In this document: piece after piece, positions 11,001-22,380 of the stretch
Position numbering within the stretch: the stretch's first letter is position 1
Layout of the letters: each line of letters begins with the position of its first letter
Assembly: GCA_916610825.1 (NCBI GenBank)
Contig: OU744453.1
Coordinates: 3,664,724-3,728,723, forward strand
Direction of reading: 5' to 3'
Length of the DNA stretch: 64,000 nucleotides
Origin: Haliclystus octoradiatus
Lineage: Eukaryota > Cnidaria > Staurozoa > Stauromedusae > Haliclystidae
Made by a program: the position numbers and the translations under genes
The notes under the pieces: generated by a model
What the model was told of the DNA's origin: nothing
Databases searched by the model: none
The model's input: only the letters and a program-made list of their open reading frames with translations

Positions 11001-14000
11001 TTTTAATAAATATGCTTTGAAAATACTTAGTTATAATATTAATTTGTTGTTTTTCATCAGTAGTGATGCCATTTTCTCCATTTACTATTACTTTTCTTTT
11101 ACTATTTCTTTGTTGTAGATGTTTAACCACTTGAAACATTCTTCTTGAGTCGGGTTTCAGCTTTTCTATTTCCTCTACCAATTCCATAATGTGGGTTAAT
11201 TCTTCCTCTTGTATTTTATTGTGAATTTCCTTCATGATGTTATTGCGTTTTTTTATAAGACTAAGTTTTTCTTTTTTATTATTTGTACTATTTATTTTAT
11301 CTCTAAGGGCTTTTTGTTTATCTGAAAGTTGTAAAATTTCTCTATTTTGACTTTTTTTATTCTTTTTAGTTGTTCCAACAACTTCTTTTGCTGCTTCGCT
11401 GCAAGAATTTACAATATCTGTCCATTTATCTTGAATGGTAACAGAATTTTTAGAGCCTAATTTTTCAATAACTTTGTCTTGATATGCCTTTTTGTTTTCT
11501 GTGCCTTTTAGTGCGTGTATATTTAATCTTTCTTTGGATTTTCTAAATTTAACTTTGTACCATTTTATGTTGAGCTTAGCTTTTACTAATCTATGATCTG
11601 TGTACGTTTCTATGCCACTGTAGGACCTAGAATCTTCTATAAATGGTTTATGTTTTTCTTTCATCATTATATAGTCAATTTGATTTCTGTAGGGATTTTT
11701 CCTTAATGTTCCATTTTTGTCATTATGGTCTTGTACTCTGATGGGTGCTTCCCATGTGGTTCGATGTGCCATTTTATGGGGAAATATGGTGTTGCATAAT
11801 ATCATCTCATTTCTAAGAAGCATTTCTGCAAGTGCCCTGCCATTTGAGTTCATGGTACCTTTACCATATTTTCCTATCACATCTGGAAATTCTTCTCTGC
11901 CAAGACCTGTTTTGGCATTCTGATCTCCTCCTACGATGCAGATATCTCTGTTATTTATTTTCTGAATTACATTTTCTAATTGTTCATAATATTCTTCTTT
12001 TATTTCAGGTTGTTTTTCACTTACATCTAAAGTTGGTGCATATGACGAGATAAATATTATATTTCTATTATTAGTTTTATTATTTCTATTTACAGTGTTA
12101 AGTTTTATAGTGGCTGTACAAATGCGATTAGAAATTCTCTTAAATTCTGCATGGATTCCTTTTTCTATAACGATACCAACTCCATGATAGTTGTTTTCTT
12201 GATTTCCGGTATGAAATACTTCGTATCTTGCCCTTTTATCACTTGTTTGAATATCAAAAATACCTTCTTCTTTTAGTTTTGTTTCTTGTATAGCTAATAT
12301 AGACAGTTTATAATGACACATATCATTTGCTAATTGTTGTCTTTTTAATGCAGTATTTAAGCCTCTTACATTTAAAGTTCCTACATTGAAAACTTGTTGT
12401 ATATTATTAAATGTTTTATCGGACATGGTTGACGGATGTTGATCATGACTTTAAAAAAGCTTCTCTAAGGTAGAGTTTGTGAGGAGTCACCCGTCACAGC
12501 CGGCTTTTGCAGAACCTGTAATATTATATTTGGCAAAATGTTGAGTTTATTACTTACCATGAACGATGACAGATATATTCTTACCTTGTATTGATTTTCT
12601 TTGCTGATTTTTAAACAAATATATAACAATCACAGCGTATTCAAGTTAGCAAGATAATAGATATAACAACAAATTTGAGACCGGGAAGTTCAACTATTTG
12701 ATAGCAAGATAAATAATTTCAGTTTTTGTATAAGGTCTAACTAAACTTATAAATCGTCTCCGTTTCGTTTGCAGACAACAAAAGAAAGAAATATTTGTGC
12801 TACCAAAACGGTATCAAAGTAAACATAAGAAAACGCCCAGTTTTCAAATAAACAAAATAATATAGTACAACAAATTTGTAACCGGGAATTTAATTTTTTT
12901 GGTAACAGGGAAATATTTTTTCAGATTATATAAAGTCTGGAGCTATTAGTATTTAATCTACTCCGTTAATAGCAGACAATAAAAAGAAATTAATATTTTT
13001 GCTACCAAACGGTATCAAAGTAAGCAAAAGAAAACGCCCAGTTTTCAAATAAACAAAATAATATAGTACAACAAATTTGTAACCGGGAATTTAATTGTTT
13101 TTTGGTAACAGGGAAATACTATTTCAGATTATATAAAGTCTGGAGCTATTAGTATTTAATCTACTCCGTTAATAGCAGACAATAAAAAGAAATTAATATT
13201 TTTGCTATCAAACGGTATCAAAGTAAACAAAAGAAAACGCCCAGTTTTCAAATAAACAAAATAATATAGTACAACAAATTTGTAACCGGGAATTTAATTT
13301 TTTTTTGGTAACAGGGAAATATTATTTCAGATTATATAAAGTCTGGAGCTATTAGCTATTAGTAGAATCACCTTAATCTTGCATAATTATGTGACATCAA
13401 TCTTATTCTGATACGAGGCCAGGATAAAGAAACCGTTCAATTCCCACAGACCCTAATCTTTCGTGAATAAATCGCGGTCTGTAACGCAGGCTACGTTTAT
13501 CGATGATCTATATATATTTTGGTATATAATTTGTCTTAAATCGTCTATTGTAATATTGAATGCTAAAGCCCTAAATTGTAATCATTGAATCGTTCTTGAT
13601 TACCAATTGATTGGAATGTTAATATTTACATTTTTGACTTTCAGTCTCAAAATATTATTGGATGTCCTGGTAAGTGAATTAGTGAAAATTGCATTCCACG
13701 CCATTATTTTAAAGGAAAATGCAGAGTAATTAATGGCAATTAGATATTATAGTGGAGCGAAAGACTGCTCGTTTTTGTTGTAGATCAAAATTGTATTACG
13801 AACAAAACATGATCAATTTGTCATAAGTTATCTATAGCTTTTAAGTTCAGGAGCATTCAGTCCTTGGTCTGTTAGAGATTTCATCATTTCACTGATAGGA
13901 ATATTCTGAATTACGCTCAGAACTACACATCGAGAACTTCATACAAAGTTCTACAACACAATAAAGGGTATATCAGCACGGCAGTCATGTTTTGGGATCC

Positions 14001-16757
14001 TTGATGTCAACTGGCATAATCACATGGGAGGCTGGGGGCGAGAAAGCATCAAAGAATACGAGCCCGTAGGGCGAATGTGTTTCAGATTCAGAGCATCTCC
14101 CTAGCCAACATCTCAATATCAGTATCACAGGAAAACTAGGGCAGCACTCGAATTGTTTTACAAATATCAAAATCGCTGTTTTTGCACAACCAAATATTCT
14201 GAAAAGATAGGTTTCATGGACTTGAGTGAACTGGTTGAGTTGATAGATTATTGTTCTGAAATATAATGATAATATGCCCATCCTATCCATTGTGATGTGA
14301 ACAGTGATAAAAGTTAATAATGTAAATACAGTGTTTTTGTTTCATACAGTTGATGGTTCATGGGGCTTGTGGCAAGAAATATCTCCTTGCAGTGTTTCAT
14401 GTGATAGTGGATATTCTAACCATCGAAGACAATGCAATCGACCTACACCACGCTACGGTGGATTACAATGTGTAGGAAGTGCGAATAAGACTATGTCTTG
14501 TATGCTAATGCAATGCCCTCTAATTCCAAGTAGGTATAAAAGTAGTTTTTCATCATCAATCATCATCATCATGAGAGTGAATAGATTAAACTTGGAAAGT
14601 CAGATTTTGTAGAAGATGTCATATTTCATTGCACACGGCTACAACATGATCATAAGTGAATTTTGGGTCATGACACGGTTGAGCAAAGCCTATTTTCCAT
14701 TCAGAATCAGGAGACACCGCGTCCTACGCCGTTGAAAACCAAACGCATGCAGGAAACAAATCAAACGCAAATCAAACGCATCCATCGCTGGTCGACTCCC
14801 GAATATAAAACATGTTTGATAATAAAAACAATAAAACATTCGCGCTGGTGTCTCCCGACTATAACATGAATACTGTAATGGCTCAATGTAATAAGTTCTT
14901 TAAACTCAGCTGATTTTTACTGTAGTATGTTCTTTAGTAAGTTTTAAATTGTAAACTTTAATGTCAAGTATAGTGTATAGTTCTCTATCCATTTACCATC
15001 TTTTACTTTGCCATTGCGTGGTTCTCATGAAGAGTTTGCTAATAGGCTACAACTTACAACAAAACTGAATTGAATTGAACAATGGCATTAAATTGTTTAA
15101 TAAAATTAGTAGCGTTGACACTTTTGACTTTCTTACGCAGTCCATGGTTCATGGGGCCCGTGGCAACAAATATCTGCCTGCAGCGTTACATGTGAAAATG
15201 GATATATGAGCTATCAACGGGAATGCAATCAACCAGAACCAAAACATGGCGGCTCTCAGTGTTTAGGGTTTAGTACACAAACTTTGCCATGTTCAAAGCC
15301 CTCATGTCCACGTATGTATATGTTAAGTTTACTTCGCGTTATCTTGCTCCATTGTAGGTTAGAGCATTTGATTTTTGGCATGCACCCAGTCACTTACGAG
15401 TAGAAAGTAATTTTATCCGATAGGAAGAGATCGGATTAAGGATTAAATCATAATTGCACATCCTGTAGGTTCGAATTTTCTTGAGTAAAATTTATACTTT
15501 GTACAGTGGATATCCATTTAAGCGCAATTCGGATAAGTGAAATTCTCGCTTAAATGCAACCTGATTTTAAAACTCGATTGAATATTTTGTAGTCATGACA
15601 GCTTTGTTAAACAAATTCGGATAACTGCAATGAAAATTGTTGACAATTTGACTTGCGCTTAAGTGGGTTGCACTGTATAATCAATCGCTATTTTTGTTTC
15701 AATGCCCTGAATAGTTATTTGCAAGGAGGATTAACTCAGATGGCAGAGCAACCGAACTTCAGATCGGATCATATCTGATTGACTGTGGTTCAAATCCCCC
15801 GAAGGTCAACTCAGCCTTGACTTTATCTGAAACATCAAATGTGTCCCATCTGAGGATGGCGGATGGAGTGGTCCAGAGGAAAATTTATTGTTAGTAGCTG
15901 CGGCGCATCGTTGCGCATTGACAATCAAGACCTAGCTGCCATGAAATCTGTTGAAATTGATCTGCAGTGTTGCGGCTGAGATCAACAAAGAGCGTTTAAA
16001 ATCATTGCTCTCAGCAAAAAATAGCCATCCCTCTAGAAATAGAGGAGTGGTATGGGTGGTTTCGATAGGGCGACACCATCTACATTACTTACTTTTTGAT
16101 AATTATTTCTCTAATTTATTTTTTTGAAAAGTATACAATACCTCGAATAAAGTAAATTATGAATTAAACATTTGAACAACCTATTATTAAAAAACCTGAA
16201 TATTGTGTATAAATGGGTCCATTTGAGCCTATCATTCCTTTATAGAGTACTGACATACTTTAGATATGGAAAATCCTGGAAAACGTTGTACAAAATGTTG
16301 GATACAAATTTCGCTCAATTTTGTAAAAATGCTGGCAAAAGGAAGGCGGGGTCGCCAAAGCCAGCATTTTCACTAGATCAATGTTATGGAAAAGCTGGCA
16401 AAATGTTGGCTTCACTTGGCTGGGGCTTAATATGAATAATCAAACAGATTTATCTCGAAATGAATCTGTATAACCCCAAATTATCATGCATAACTTTATC
16501 ACAAAGGCCATTTAATTAATTATATTTCATTATAGAATGTATAATGCAAGAAGATATTGATTTTATTCTCTTTTAATTAACGTTCTTTAGTAATCTATGG
16601 AAATTGGCAGAATTGGGTGTCAAACGAGTGTTTATCTGATAATCATTGTAGCTGCTTAAAATGTAGAAAATTCGAAAGAACCTGTGGTAGCCCTTATCCT
16701 GGAAATGATGTTATGTATTGCCAAGGAGATAAAGTGATATATGTATGCTGTCAATAG
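8012..16757 (+). CDS. PAN/Apple-TSP1 secreted protein, copy 2 (intact)
   Basis: Exons from splice sites and frame: 8012-8335, 13645-13669, 14350-14529, 15141-15311 and 16591-16757. The joined frame is open and gives about 288 aa. Order: hydrophobic leader (about residues 1-28), PAN/Apple-like domain with five cysteines, a short linker from the 25-bp exon, two TSP1 repeats (VDGSWGLW and HGSWGPW openings) on symmetric phase 1-1 exons, and a Cys-rich terminal domain (YGNWQNW ... CGSPYPGND ... VCCQ, stop TAG). AATAAA lies at 16784-16789. These modules are extracellular, so a secreted adhesion or recognition role is inferred. Intron 1 holds the 4-kb LINE on the opposite strand. The gene could instead be called a TSP1-containing lectin-like protein; the exact family is unknown. 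Confidence 0.8.
9394..12426 (-). CDS. RTE-like endonuclease/reverse transcriptase polyprotein
   Basis: 1010 aa from ATG 12426. The N-terminal third is an APE-type endonuclease (LNVRGLN, QETKL, GGDQNAKTG, SSYAPT, YTDHRLV). The centre is a reverse transcriptase (GKSPGIDSLHAEFLK, LLLLDMSKAFDTV, GVPQGDCLSPLLF, catalytic QYADD at about residue 745). The C-terminal part has RRLKWYGHLQRLPDHTPAK and a PRG...TW motif typical of RTE and related elements. It nicks target DNA and primes reverse transcription of its own RNA. All catalytic motifs are present and there are no internal stops, so activity is plausible. Confidence 0.93.
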   Translation of the reverse strand: MSDKTFNNIQQVFNVGTLNVRGLNTALKRQQLANDMCHYKLSILAIQETKLKEEGIFDIQTSDKRARYEVFHTGNQENNYHGVGIVIEKGIHAEFKRISNRICTATIKLNTVNRNNKTNNRNIIFISSYAPTLDVSEKQPEIKEEYYEQLENVIQKINNRDICIVGGDQNAKTGLGREEFPDVIGKYGKGTMNSNGRALAEMLLRNEMILCNTIFPHKMAHRTTWEAPIRVQDHNDKNGTLRKNPYRNQIDYIMMKEKHKPFIEDSRSYSGIETYTDHRLVKAKLNIKWYKVKFRKSKERLNIHALKGTENKKAYQDKVIEKLGSKNSVTIQDKWTDIVNSCSEAAKEVVGTTKKNKKSQNREILQLSDKQKALRDKINSTNNKKEKLSLIKKRNNIMKEIHNKIQEEELTHIMELVEEIEKLKPDSRRMFQVVKHLQQRNSKRKVIVNGENGITTDEKQQINIITKYFQSIFIKTSEKEIHNINPVEMKIPFTEKEIKDAIKSLKNGKSPGIDSLHAEFLKYGPDELCQLISNIFNDISRTGTYPREIKEGLLVPLPKPGKKPGPAANLRPVILLSSLRKILAICMLRRCLDKFMVLIPKSQSAYQQGRSTTEQVFAFKILAEKAITSEDYNIFLLLLDMSKAFDTVKRDHIVNILKEVVDEDELHMIKILIENVVLKVKINNNIGNNIVSNIGVPQGDCLSPLLFIIYLANALSTTKNIINPPYTHDHTYTIEKKNRILIDQQYADDISYITNTHQELQKIRKEIPSMLKKYNLQVNDTKTEEYKIKREKDNDEWKTCKYLGSMLDTDKDIHRRKILAISAYNKLKYLFEDKKINIEIKMRIFRTHVESIFFYNCELWTLTNNNEHQINILQRKFLRRIMNLTWEDKTTNANLYKFTNQSPWSLEIKARRLKWYGHLQRLPDHTPAKQALKEAEKFWPKPRGAQKYTWLKLIENDLKLMNVEMNIKTNINPGKTFKRKLNLTQIKALTKERKTWRTIVDRAVSWDGEA
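12630..13363 (-). repeat. Tandem monomers in the LINE 5' region
   Basis: The string CGCCCAGTTTTCAAA recurs at 12834, 13035 and 13238, giving a period of 201-203 bp. A more diverged unit precedes it at about 12630-12833. The outermost unit is cut part-way at 13363. The arrangement resembles the promoter monomers of mouse L1, so a promoter role is inferred. Confidence 0.8.
14350..14529 (+). other. First TSP1 exon of copy 2
   Basis: 180 bp, phase 1-1, between TTCATACAG and GTAGGT. It encodes VDGSWGLWQEISPCSVSC, then RYGGLQCVG and MQCP. Its counterpart in copy 1 is missing: copy 1 has a SINE fragment at that position. Confidence 0.85.
15141..15311 (+). other. Second TSP1 exon of copy 2
   Basis: 171 bp, phase 1-1, between CTTACGCAG and GTATGT. 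It encodes HGSWGPWQQISACSVTC, then KHGGSQCLG and PSCP. The preserved phase fits module shuffling or duplication. Confidence 0.85.
15506..15679. mobile_element. Tigger/pogo-like MITE
   Basis: Ends are inverted: TACAGTGGATATCCATTTAA on the left, and TTAAGTGGGTTGCACTGTA on the right. It is flanked by TA, has internal GCTTAA inverted motifs and no ORF. It lies in the last intron of PAN-TSP1 copy 2. Confidence 0.6.
15724..16095 (+). mobile_element. tRNA-derived SINE, copy 1
   Basis: The head has an A-box-like TTAACTCAGATGG and a B-box TGGTTCAAATCCC, about 50 bp apart. A unique body (GCGCATTGACAATC, GATCTGCAGTG) follows, ending CTACATTACTTAC. A second full copy is at 41464-41844. It inserted in the last intron of PAN-TSP1 copy 2. 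Confidence 0.8.
16591..16757 (+). other. Terminal exon of PAN-TSP1 copy 2
   Basis: It starts after ACGTTCTTTAG in phase 1 and ends at TAG. It encodes a Cys-rich domain with ten cysteines (YGNWQNWVSNECL, HCSCLKC, TCGSPYPGNDVMYCQGD, VCCQ). It opens like a TSP1 repeat but diverges after the first tryptophans. No longer ORF covers it. Confidence 0.75.
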
Positions 16758-16799
16758 TAATTTAACTTGCAAATTATTTGTATAATAAAAACCACACAT

Positions 16800-18950
16800 A
16801 TTGTTTATGGACTTACATATAAGCATATTTAAATTTGCTACATTACGAAATATTATTATACCGAATCGCTGTCGAAAACCTACTGCAAACTTGTAATAAA
16901 ATTCGCCAGAAATCGTTAGCTAGATTATGCTCATTACACATCATTATTGTAAAACTTCAGAAAGTCACCTCAAATTAAAAAAATCTAATAAAAGTTGCCA
17001 ATTAAGTACTCTATGCAGAAAAGTTTCAGTAGATTTCCAGTAAGATTCCGGTGCTTCAAGACTTTAAAATACAATCTACAAATTGTAATTAACCAGAATT
17101 ATTCATATACCATATAGTTTGTATTCGCTCGTATCCCGGCTCGTATATATAACAAGCACATTTTTGATTAGTTTTAAACTTGTTTTATAATCGTAGTTTT
17201 GATGGTCACAATGTTAATAACAAACATTTTTCACATTAATTATAGCTGTATTTAACTCTTATGTATCTGTATTAATTAAGAATATATCTTCACAAAAAGC
17301 TGCTTTAGTAAAATGTTCATATGATCGTACTGTTTTCAGAGCTTTGTTAAATGTGTTGATGTTACATGAAAATGTTATTGTTAACAGGCCAAGATGATCA
17401 GAATTGCAAACAGTTGCTGGTATACATGAATCAGATTGGTCACTAATATCTTCCGATGATATAATGTGGTTTGTGGTTCTGTGGACTCAGTTATGCGTGT
17501 TGCGTCAGTGTTGAGAGAACACAAATGAAATCGAGATATCAGATCTGCTAGTGCAAGATTGGAGAAGATGAATTTAAATAGTTAAGGTTTAAATCAACTG
17601 CAAGAATAAATTTACAATTACGCTCAGATACAATTTCCAGAGTATCACAAATGCGGTCAATTGCTTGTATATAACGTCATTGCGCGGGTTGTAATAATAA
17701 TAACGTTTTTGATACATTCGCTATTTTTGGAATATTTTGAGATACCAGCGTTTGATAACTTAATTATTTCAGAGTTTTATTTCAGGTTGTAAGCCGGTGT
17801 TTTTAAGGGTAATATTGCCAGATGTTCATTCCAACGCCCCCGGTCTAGCTGTAAAGTACTGGAAGTTTGCTTTTTAAAACTAGGAAAGGTCGTATTAAAA
17901 AATGGGTTATTTGACAAGTAAGAATATGACATGTCTATGTTTGAAAACATAATTCAACTGATGAATGAGGCTTCTTTTTATTTACCATGACGACTTGATT
18001 ATTTTGTTCTTTCTCTTAGAAAGTTCAGGAATGTTTCAAATTGCGAAGCTTCGTGATGAGAAAAGATGTTTGGCACTCATAAAAAATATATATATTTTTT
18101 AATATTTACATTTCGAAGGTTTGTTGATTTTATTGCCGGAAAAGCTGTTGAAACTAGAAAATCAAGCTTATTTCGTATTTTAATAGCACTTTTAAAAAAA
18201 TTGAATCCGGAAGGATTGATAATTTTACTTGTATGCGATATCATGATATAGATTGATCAGCATTTTATAGTATTTTTTGTATAATTTTTTAATAGATACA
18301 TACAATTTTGAAATATTATATTAAAAGTTAAAAATACATCCCCGCATCACTTATCATAACCTTGAATGCATAAAGTTGACTGCCGGTCTTTGCTTTCGAT
18401 TTTATGGATTTGATGCGTGATGTACGCTACTTATGGCTTGAGAAATGACATTCATTTTTTCAACTTTGACAGCGCAAAGGTCACTCTTATGCCTTAGCAA
18501 AAAACAGCAGTATTAAAAATTATTACTAAATATCTACACTATTTAATTCTTGTTTGTTTTAAAAGTTGCCATGATACCGATTTTACACAATAAACAGAAT
18601 AATTCATGGGCTCTTGTGGATTTGATATTACTTATCTCCTGTTCAAAACTATATCTAACTCTCTCGTAGAGCCTCACTCGTAAGATATCACTTGGAGCAT
18701 TGACAATTTAAAATCTCATATCTCCGCGAGACTATGAATAATTATCTAAATCATCGTTACTGATAACAGTGGCTAACCAAGAGTTAATTTTTCATTGGAT
18801 GGACACACATGTCAATTAGGATCTTTATTTTTTTATAATTTACTAATGTTCTTCTAGCAATAAACAAATTTCACTCGAACATAATATTATTAATTAATTA
18901 TTAACCAATTAATAGGTAGCTTTTTTAGTATGAAAGATAGCGACAAAAAA
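16800..18950. other. Intergenic stretch, no gene seen
   Basis: Low-complexity AT-rich DNA. Short ORFs are present but show no domain, splice-consistent frame or repeat identity that could be recognised. Confidence 0.5.
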
Positions 18951-18954
18951 TCAC

Positions 18955-19012
18955 GATTAAATTTTTTCCGACGTTTCGACTGGCTGTTGTCATTATCAAA
19001 GTTAAAAGAAAT
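18955..19012 (-). repeat. GAAACGTY-motif repeat fragment
   Basis: The minus strand reads ACAGCCAGTCGAAACGTCGG after a TTTGATAATGAC stretch. Related strings occur at 21565-21680, 33468-33570 and 52060-52110. Such motifs are common in dispersed animal repeats; the source element was not identified. Confidence 0.35.
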
Positions 19013-19329
19013 ATTATATAATAATATTAACATATTAATTTTCTATCTTGTAATTTCATAAAAATGATTTAATGTATGTTATTTGAGATCAAAGATATCA
19101 CAGAAACCTGTCGCGATTCAAACATGCAATTAAAATTCACTCAGTTTTCATATTAAAAGCGTTAGCGACTTTTGTGTTTCAGTTACGAATAACGAAGAAA
19201 CGTTTTTCGAAGAAATTTTTAATTAATAAATAACTTATTACAGTTAATCAGGCTAGGAAGAAATTTGTCAAAAGTGACAAACCATCATCATCATCATAAT
19301 GTTAACTAAGCATTTTCAACTCGTTTAAC

Positions 19330-19425
19330 ATTATCAACAACAAAAACAACAAAAACAACAACAACAACAACAACAGCAACAACGATAACAATAACAACAA
19401 CAACAACAACAACAATAACAATATC

Positions 19426-19471
<46 letters not shown>

Positions 19472-19545
19472 GTAGCAACAACAACACTATAAAAAACAAC
19501 AACAACAACACTATAAACAACGATAGCAATAACAACGACAACAAC
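19330..19545 (+). repeat. (AAC)n microsatellite
   Basis: Long, slightly interrupted AAC/ACA trinucleotide array. The minus-strand poly-Leu ORF it creates is an artefact of the repeat. Confidence 0.95.
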
Positions 19546-19559
19546 ATGTACGTACTAGC

Positions 19560-21560
19560 GTTGAGTCACACGTGAGCTTTGGTATCTAAAATGAAAGCCA
19601 TATGCAATTAATGAAGGTGAAACAGTATGTTTTCCTACGTTTTTCGAAACAGAAAGCTAAATAAAAGAGAACCACCGCGGTCAAGAAAGGTCAAGAAATC
19701 CGCGGAAAACAGGACCACCCACCCACACACACACACCTTCGCATTTGAAATAGGTATAATTCTTAATCAATTGGTGTTTCTTTTTTAGATATAAAGATTT
19801 TGGGTTGTCAGACTTTTCTTTTATCCACGCTTGTTGATTAAATTTCTATAACAGCTAATTTCGAATCGGAAGAAATAAGTATGCTATAATTACCATTGTG
19901 GGAGAAGGTTCGAGTTTTGGTTGAAGTTACCAGTAATCCCTACCAATTTAGCTAGCCTATACACTTAGGATAAAGCACTGGCCATAATATAATAAGTCAA
20001 AAGTCACAATGTATACCTCAAAATATTTTGCTGGCATAGACTACCGTAAATTAATTTTAAGAATTCTAAAAGGTGCTATGTAATATTTGAATATCCCTGT
20101 GGGAAAAAAACTATGGAACTATCCCCCCAAGCAAACTATAAATGACTGAATAATTTGAATATATTATACAAATAAGTCTTCATAATAACCTGATTAATAA
20201 TTTACACCTTGTTGGCCACCCAAGAAATTTGACTGTTTTCATATTGTCAAAGATAATTGTTTACGAAACACAAGCTGTCGTAAATATTGCATGCTGATTG
20301 GTTGCAATATGGCCATGTCATGATGATAACAATCATGTAAAATACTTGCCTGTCACCTGCCGAAATGAAATCAGCTTAGCTCTGCAGACTCTGGTATCGT
20401 TTATAAACGTCTGGATTTGAAAACACTCTGATTAATAAAACACAATTATGGTATGTATAATCATGTTAATGTTATGTTATGTGAACTCTTACTGATATCT
20501 TACTATACTATATATATATAGTAGCGTTATGCTTCAACTCATTATTTTAATAGTTGACTGGAGAATGCAGTCTGCTATAGGACGCATGCATGTTTTTCTA
20601 AAACTTACTATTACACCTCTTGCTCAACTCATATTGAGAACATATATAGATGTTATGAAAGCAGGGCCTCCACAACTCTGAAGAATTGTTGGCGATTGTC
20701 TACATCTATGCTAGTTTGTATCAATTCTACATTTTTAATGCTGATGCGACTAAAGCATCAACTTAAATTGATGATATAAAATACTATGCTATATATAAAA
20801 AAAATAAAAGATAGTTAAATATTATCTACACAATACTGAATAAAATATTCATCACAAAAGTATTTAGGCAAGCAGTTATTTATTTTTTTAAAAGTTTTCT
20901 TAAGTCAATGTTCGCAATCTGCTATTCTTTCTGCTATTATACTTCGCTAGCCTGCTTGGTGGAAACGATTTTGAATTTTGCAGATCTACCTGATCTAATT
21001 GGAGTTTATTTACAAAACTTTTATGCAAACTTATTTTTTGAATCGTGCATTTCATTCATAATGCTGCAATAAGGTGAAACTAAATATAAAATATGTTATC
21101 AAAGGATGATATATTCGTATATTTTCAAAAAATATTCATTTAACTTTCGTAAAAACGACAACAGGTGGTAATATTTGATTAGTGATTGTCTACAAATTTG
21201 AGCATTCAATAAAAACTTTGCAGAAAAAATTTGTTTGCGACAGAATGAATAGCCATACAAGCATATCTAAATATATAATTTAGAATTTTCATTTTTTTTT
21301 CCATTCTGCTGGCCTCATTGTTTATTCTTAAAGAAAGTTGACGATTATTATTTGATGAGCATAAATTAGTAAATGCTGATGACTCAAAGTTGACAATCAC
21401 ATTGTTATAAACGTTCGCTCTTATTTGAAAACTTATCCTCAAACTAATTTCTAATATCTATTCTTTAAAGCAAGCCAGGCAGGGGATATACGCGCGAATC
21501 AAAAGTAATAGAATTTGAGCATGCTCCTAATCGAATTAGATTCGCTTGCCACGTTATACA
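19560..21560. other. Intergenic stretch, no gene seen
   Basis: AT-rich, with no recognisable exon, RNA gene or complete repeat. A short CA run is at 19720-19734 and a TA run near 20508-20520. Confidence 0.5.
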
Positions 21561-21564
21561 TTCA

Positions 21565-21680
21565 ATGAAAAAGTCAATAGCAACAATTTTGAAATTTTAT
21601 TATTATTTTGAACAACGTTTCGGCTAGATTTAACTTCTGCCATTTCCAGGTTAAAAAATAACAAATCCAATATACGTTAT
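21565..21680 (-). repeat. Dispersed repeat with GCCGAAACGTTGTTC motif
   Basis: The segment is closely matched in the same orientation at 33468-33570 (shared TTTTATTATTATTTTGAACA, TTCAACTTCTG-like and TAACAAATC strings). The minus strand carries CTGGAAATGGCAGAAG followed by the GAAACG motif. Element type unknown. Confidence 0.5.
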
Positions 21681-22380
21681 ACATGCAAACTTAACTATTA
21701 ATTAATTGAGCTAATGGATAACATGATGTATCGTGAGTTTTCTCACATGATCGAAATGTTTGATGCTGTTTTGTATGTTGAAATTGGCAAAATCTAGCAT
21801 TTTATATTTACGTAATGACCTGAAAATTGTAAAATATTTAAAATGCGAATGTCTTTATTTATGTGTGCTTGCGGTGGTATTTTGCGATTCTATCAAACAT
21901 TTCAAAACGAAATGAATAAAATATCATATCAATTGAATCAATTGATAAATAGCTGCAAATAATTTTACAAGGGTTTTATTCACATTTTCACTTTTCTTTG
22001 CGTATCGAAGGAGAACGTCATTTCATGCAATGATTTTGTTCTGCCCATTTGGAACCGCCATATATGATACGGCTTGCTTCGTTGCGGTTCTATTGTTTGA
22101 TATTAAAATTCATGTATTATCCAATTTAAGTTCGCGTCAATAGTAGTTTTTATTCGGTTAAACTTTACCAAGCAGCGCGAGCAAGACATTGCTAGTATAC
22201 TTATGAAGCGTATTCTAATAAAAAGTAAATACGGGTAATATAAGATGAATAGTTTGGACCTATACCCTTAACGTTAGTATTCTAATATTCCAATACACTA
22301 GTAGCGGAGCCGTGGCACGGAGTGAGCCAGAAATCCTGCGAGCAACCTGTGTTTTCTATCCTTACGTTATATATTGTTTT

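Larger units (their letters stand above)
9383..13363 (-). mobile_element. Complete RTE-like non-LTR retrotransposon
   Basis: It is bounded by a perfect 12-bp target duplication, AGAATCACCTTA, at 9371-9382 and 13364-13375. The duplicated locus at about 1931-1942 shows the unoccupied site with a single AGAATCACCTTA. On the minus strand it has a 5' region of tandem units of about 202 bp, one 1010-codon ORF, and an 11-base 3' tail TACACACACAA directly after the stop. A single EN-RT ORF, a tiny 3' UTR and a simple-repeat tail fit the RTE clade. Structure and intact ORF point to a recent insertion. Confidence 0.92.
7444..14287 (+). repeat. Segmental duplication, copy 2 (with LINE insertion)
   Basis: Base 7444 corresponds to base 1. 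The match runs to 9382, is broken by the LINE at 9383-13363, and resumes at 13364 to 14287. The offset and same orientation imply a direct duplication of at least 2.85 kb. Differences from copy 1 are few, so the event is fairly recent. Confidence 0.93.

Noticed and set aside
19302-19547. Poly-leucine ORF
   Set aside because: It is only the minus-strand reading of the AAC microsatellite.
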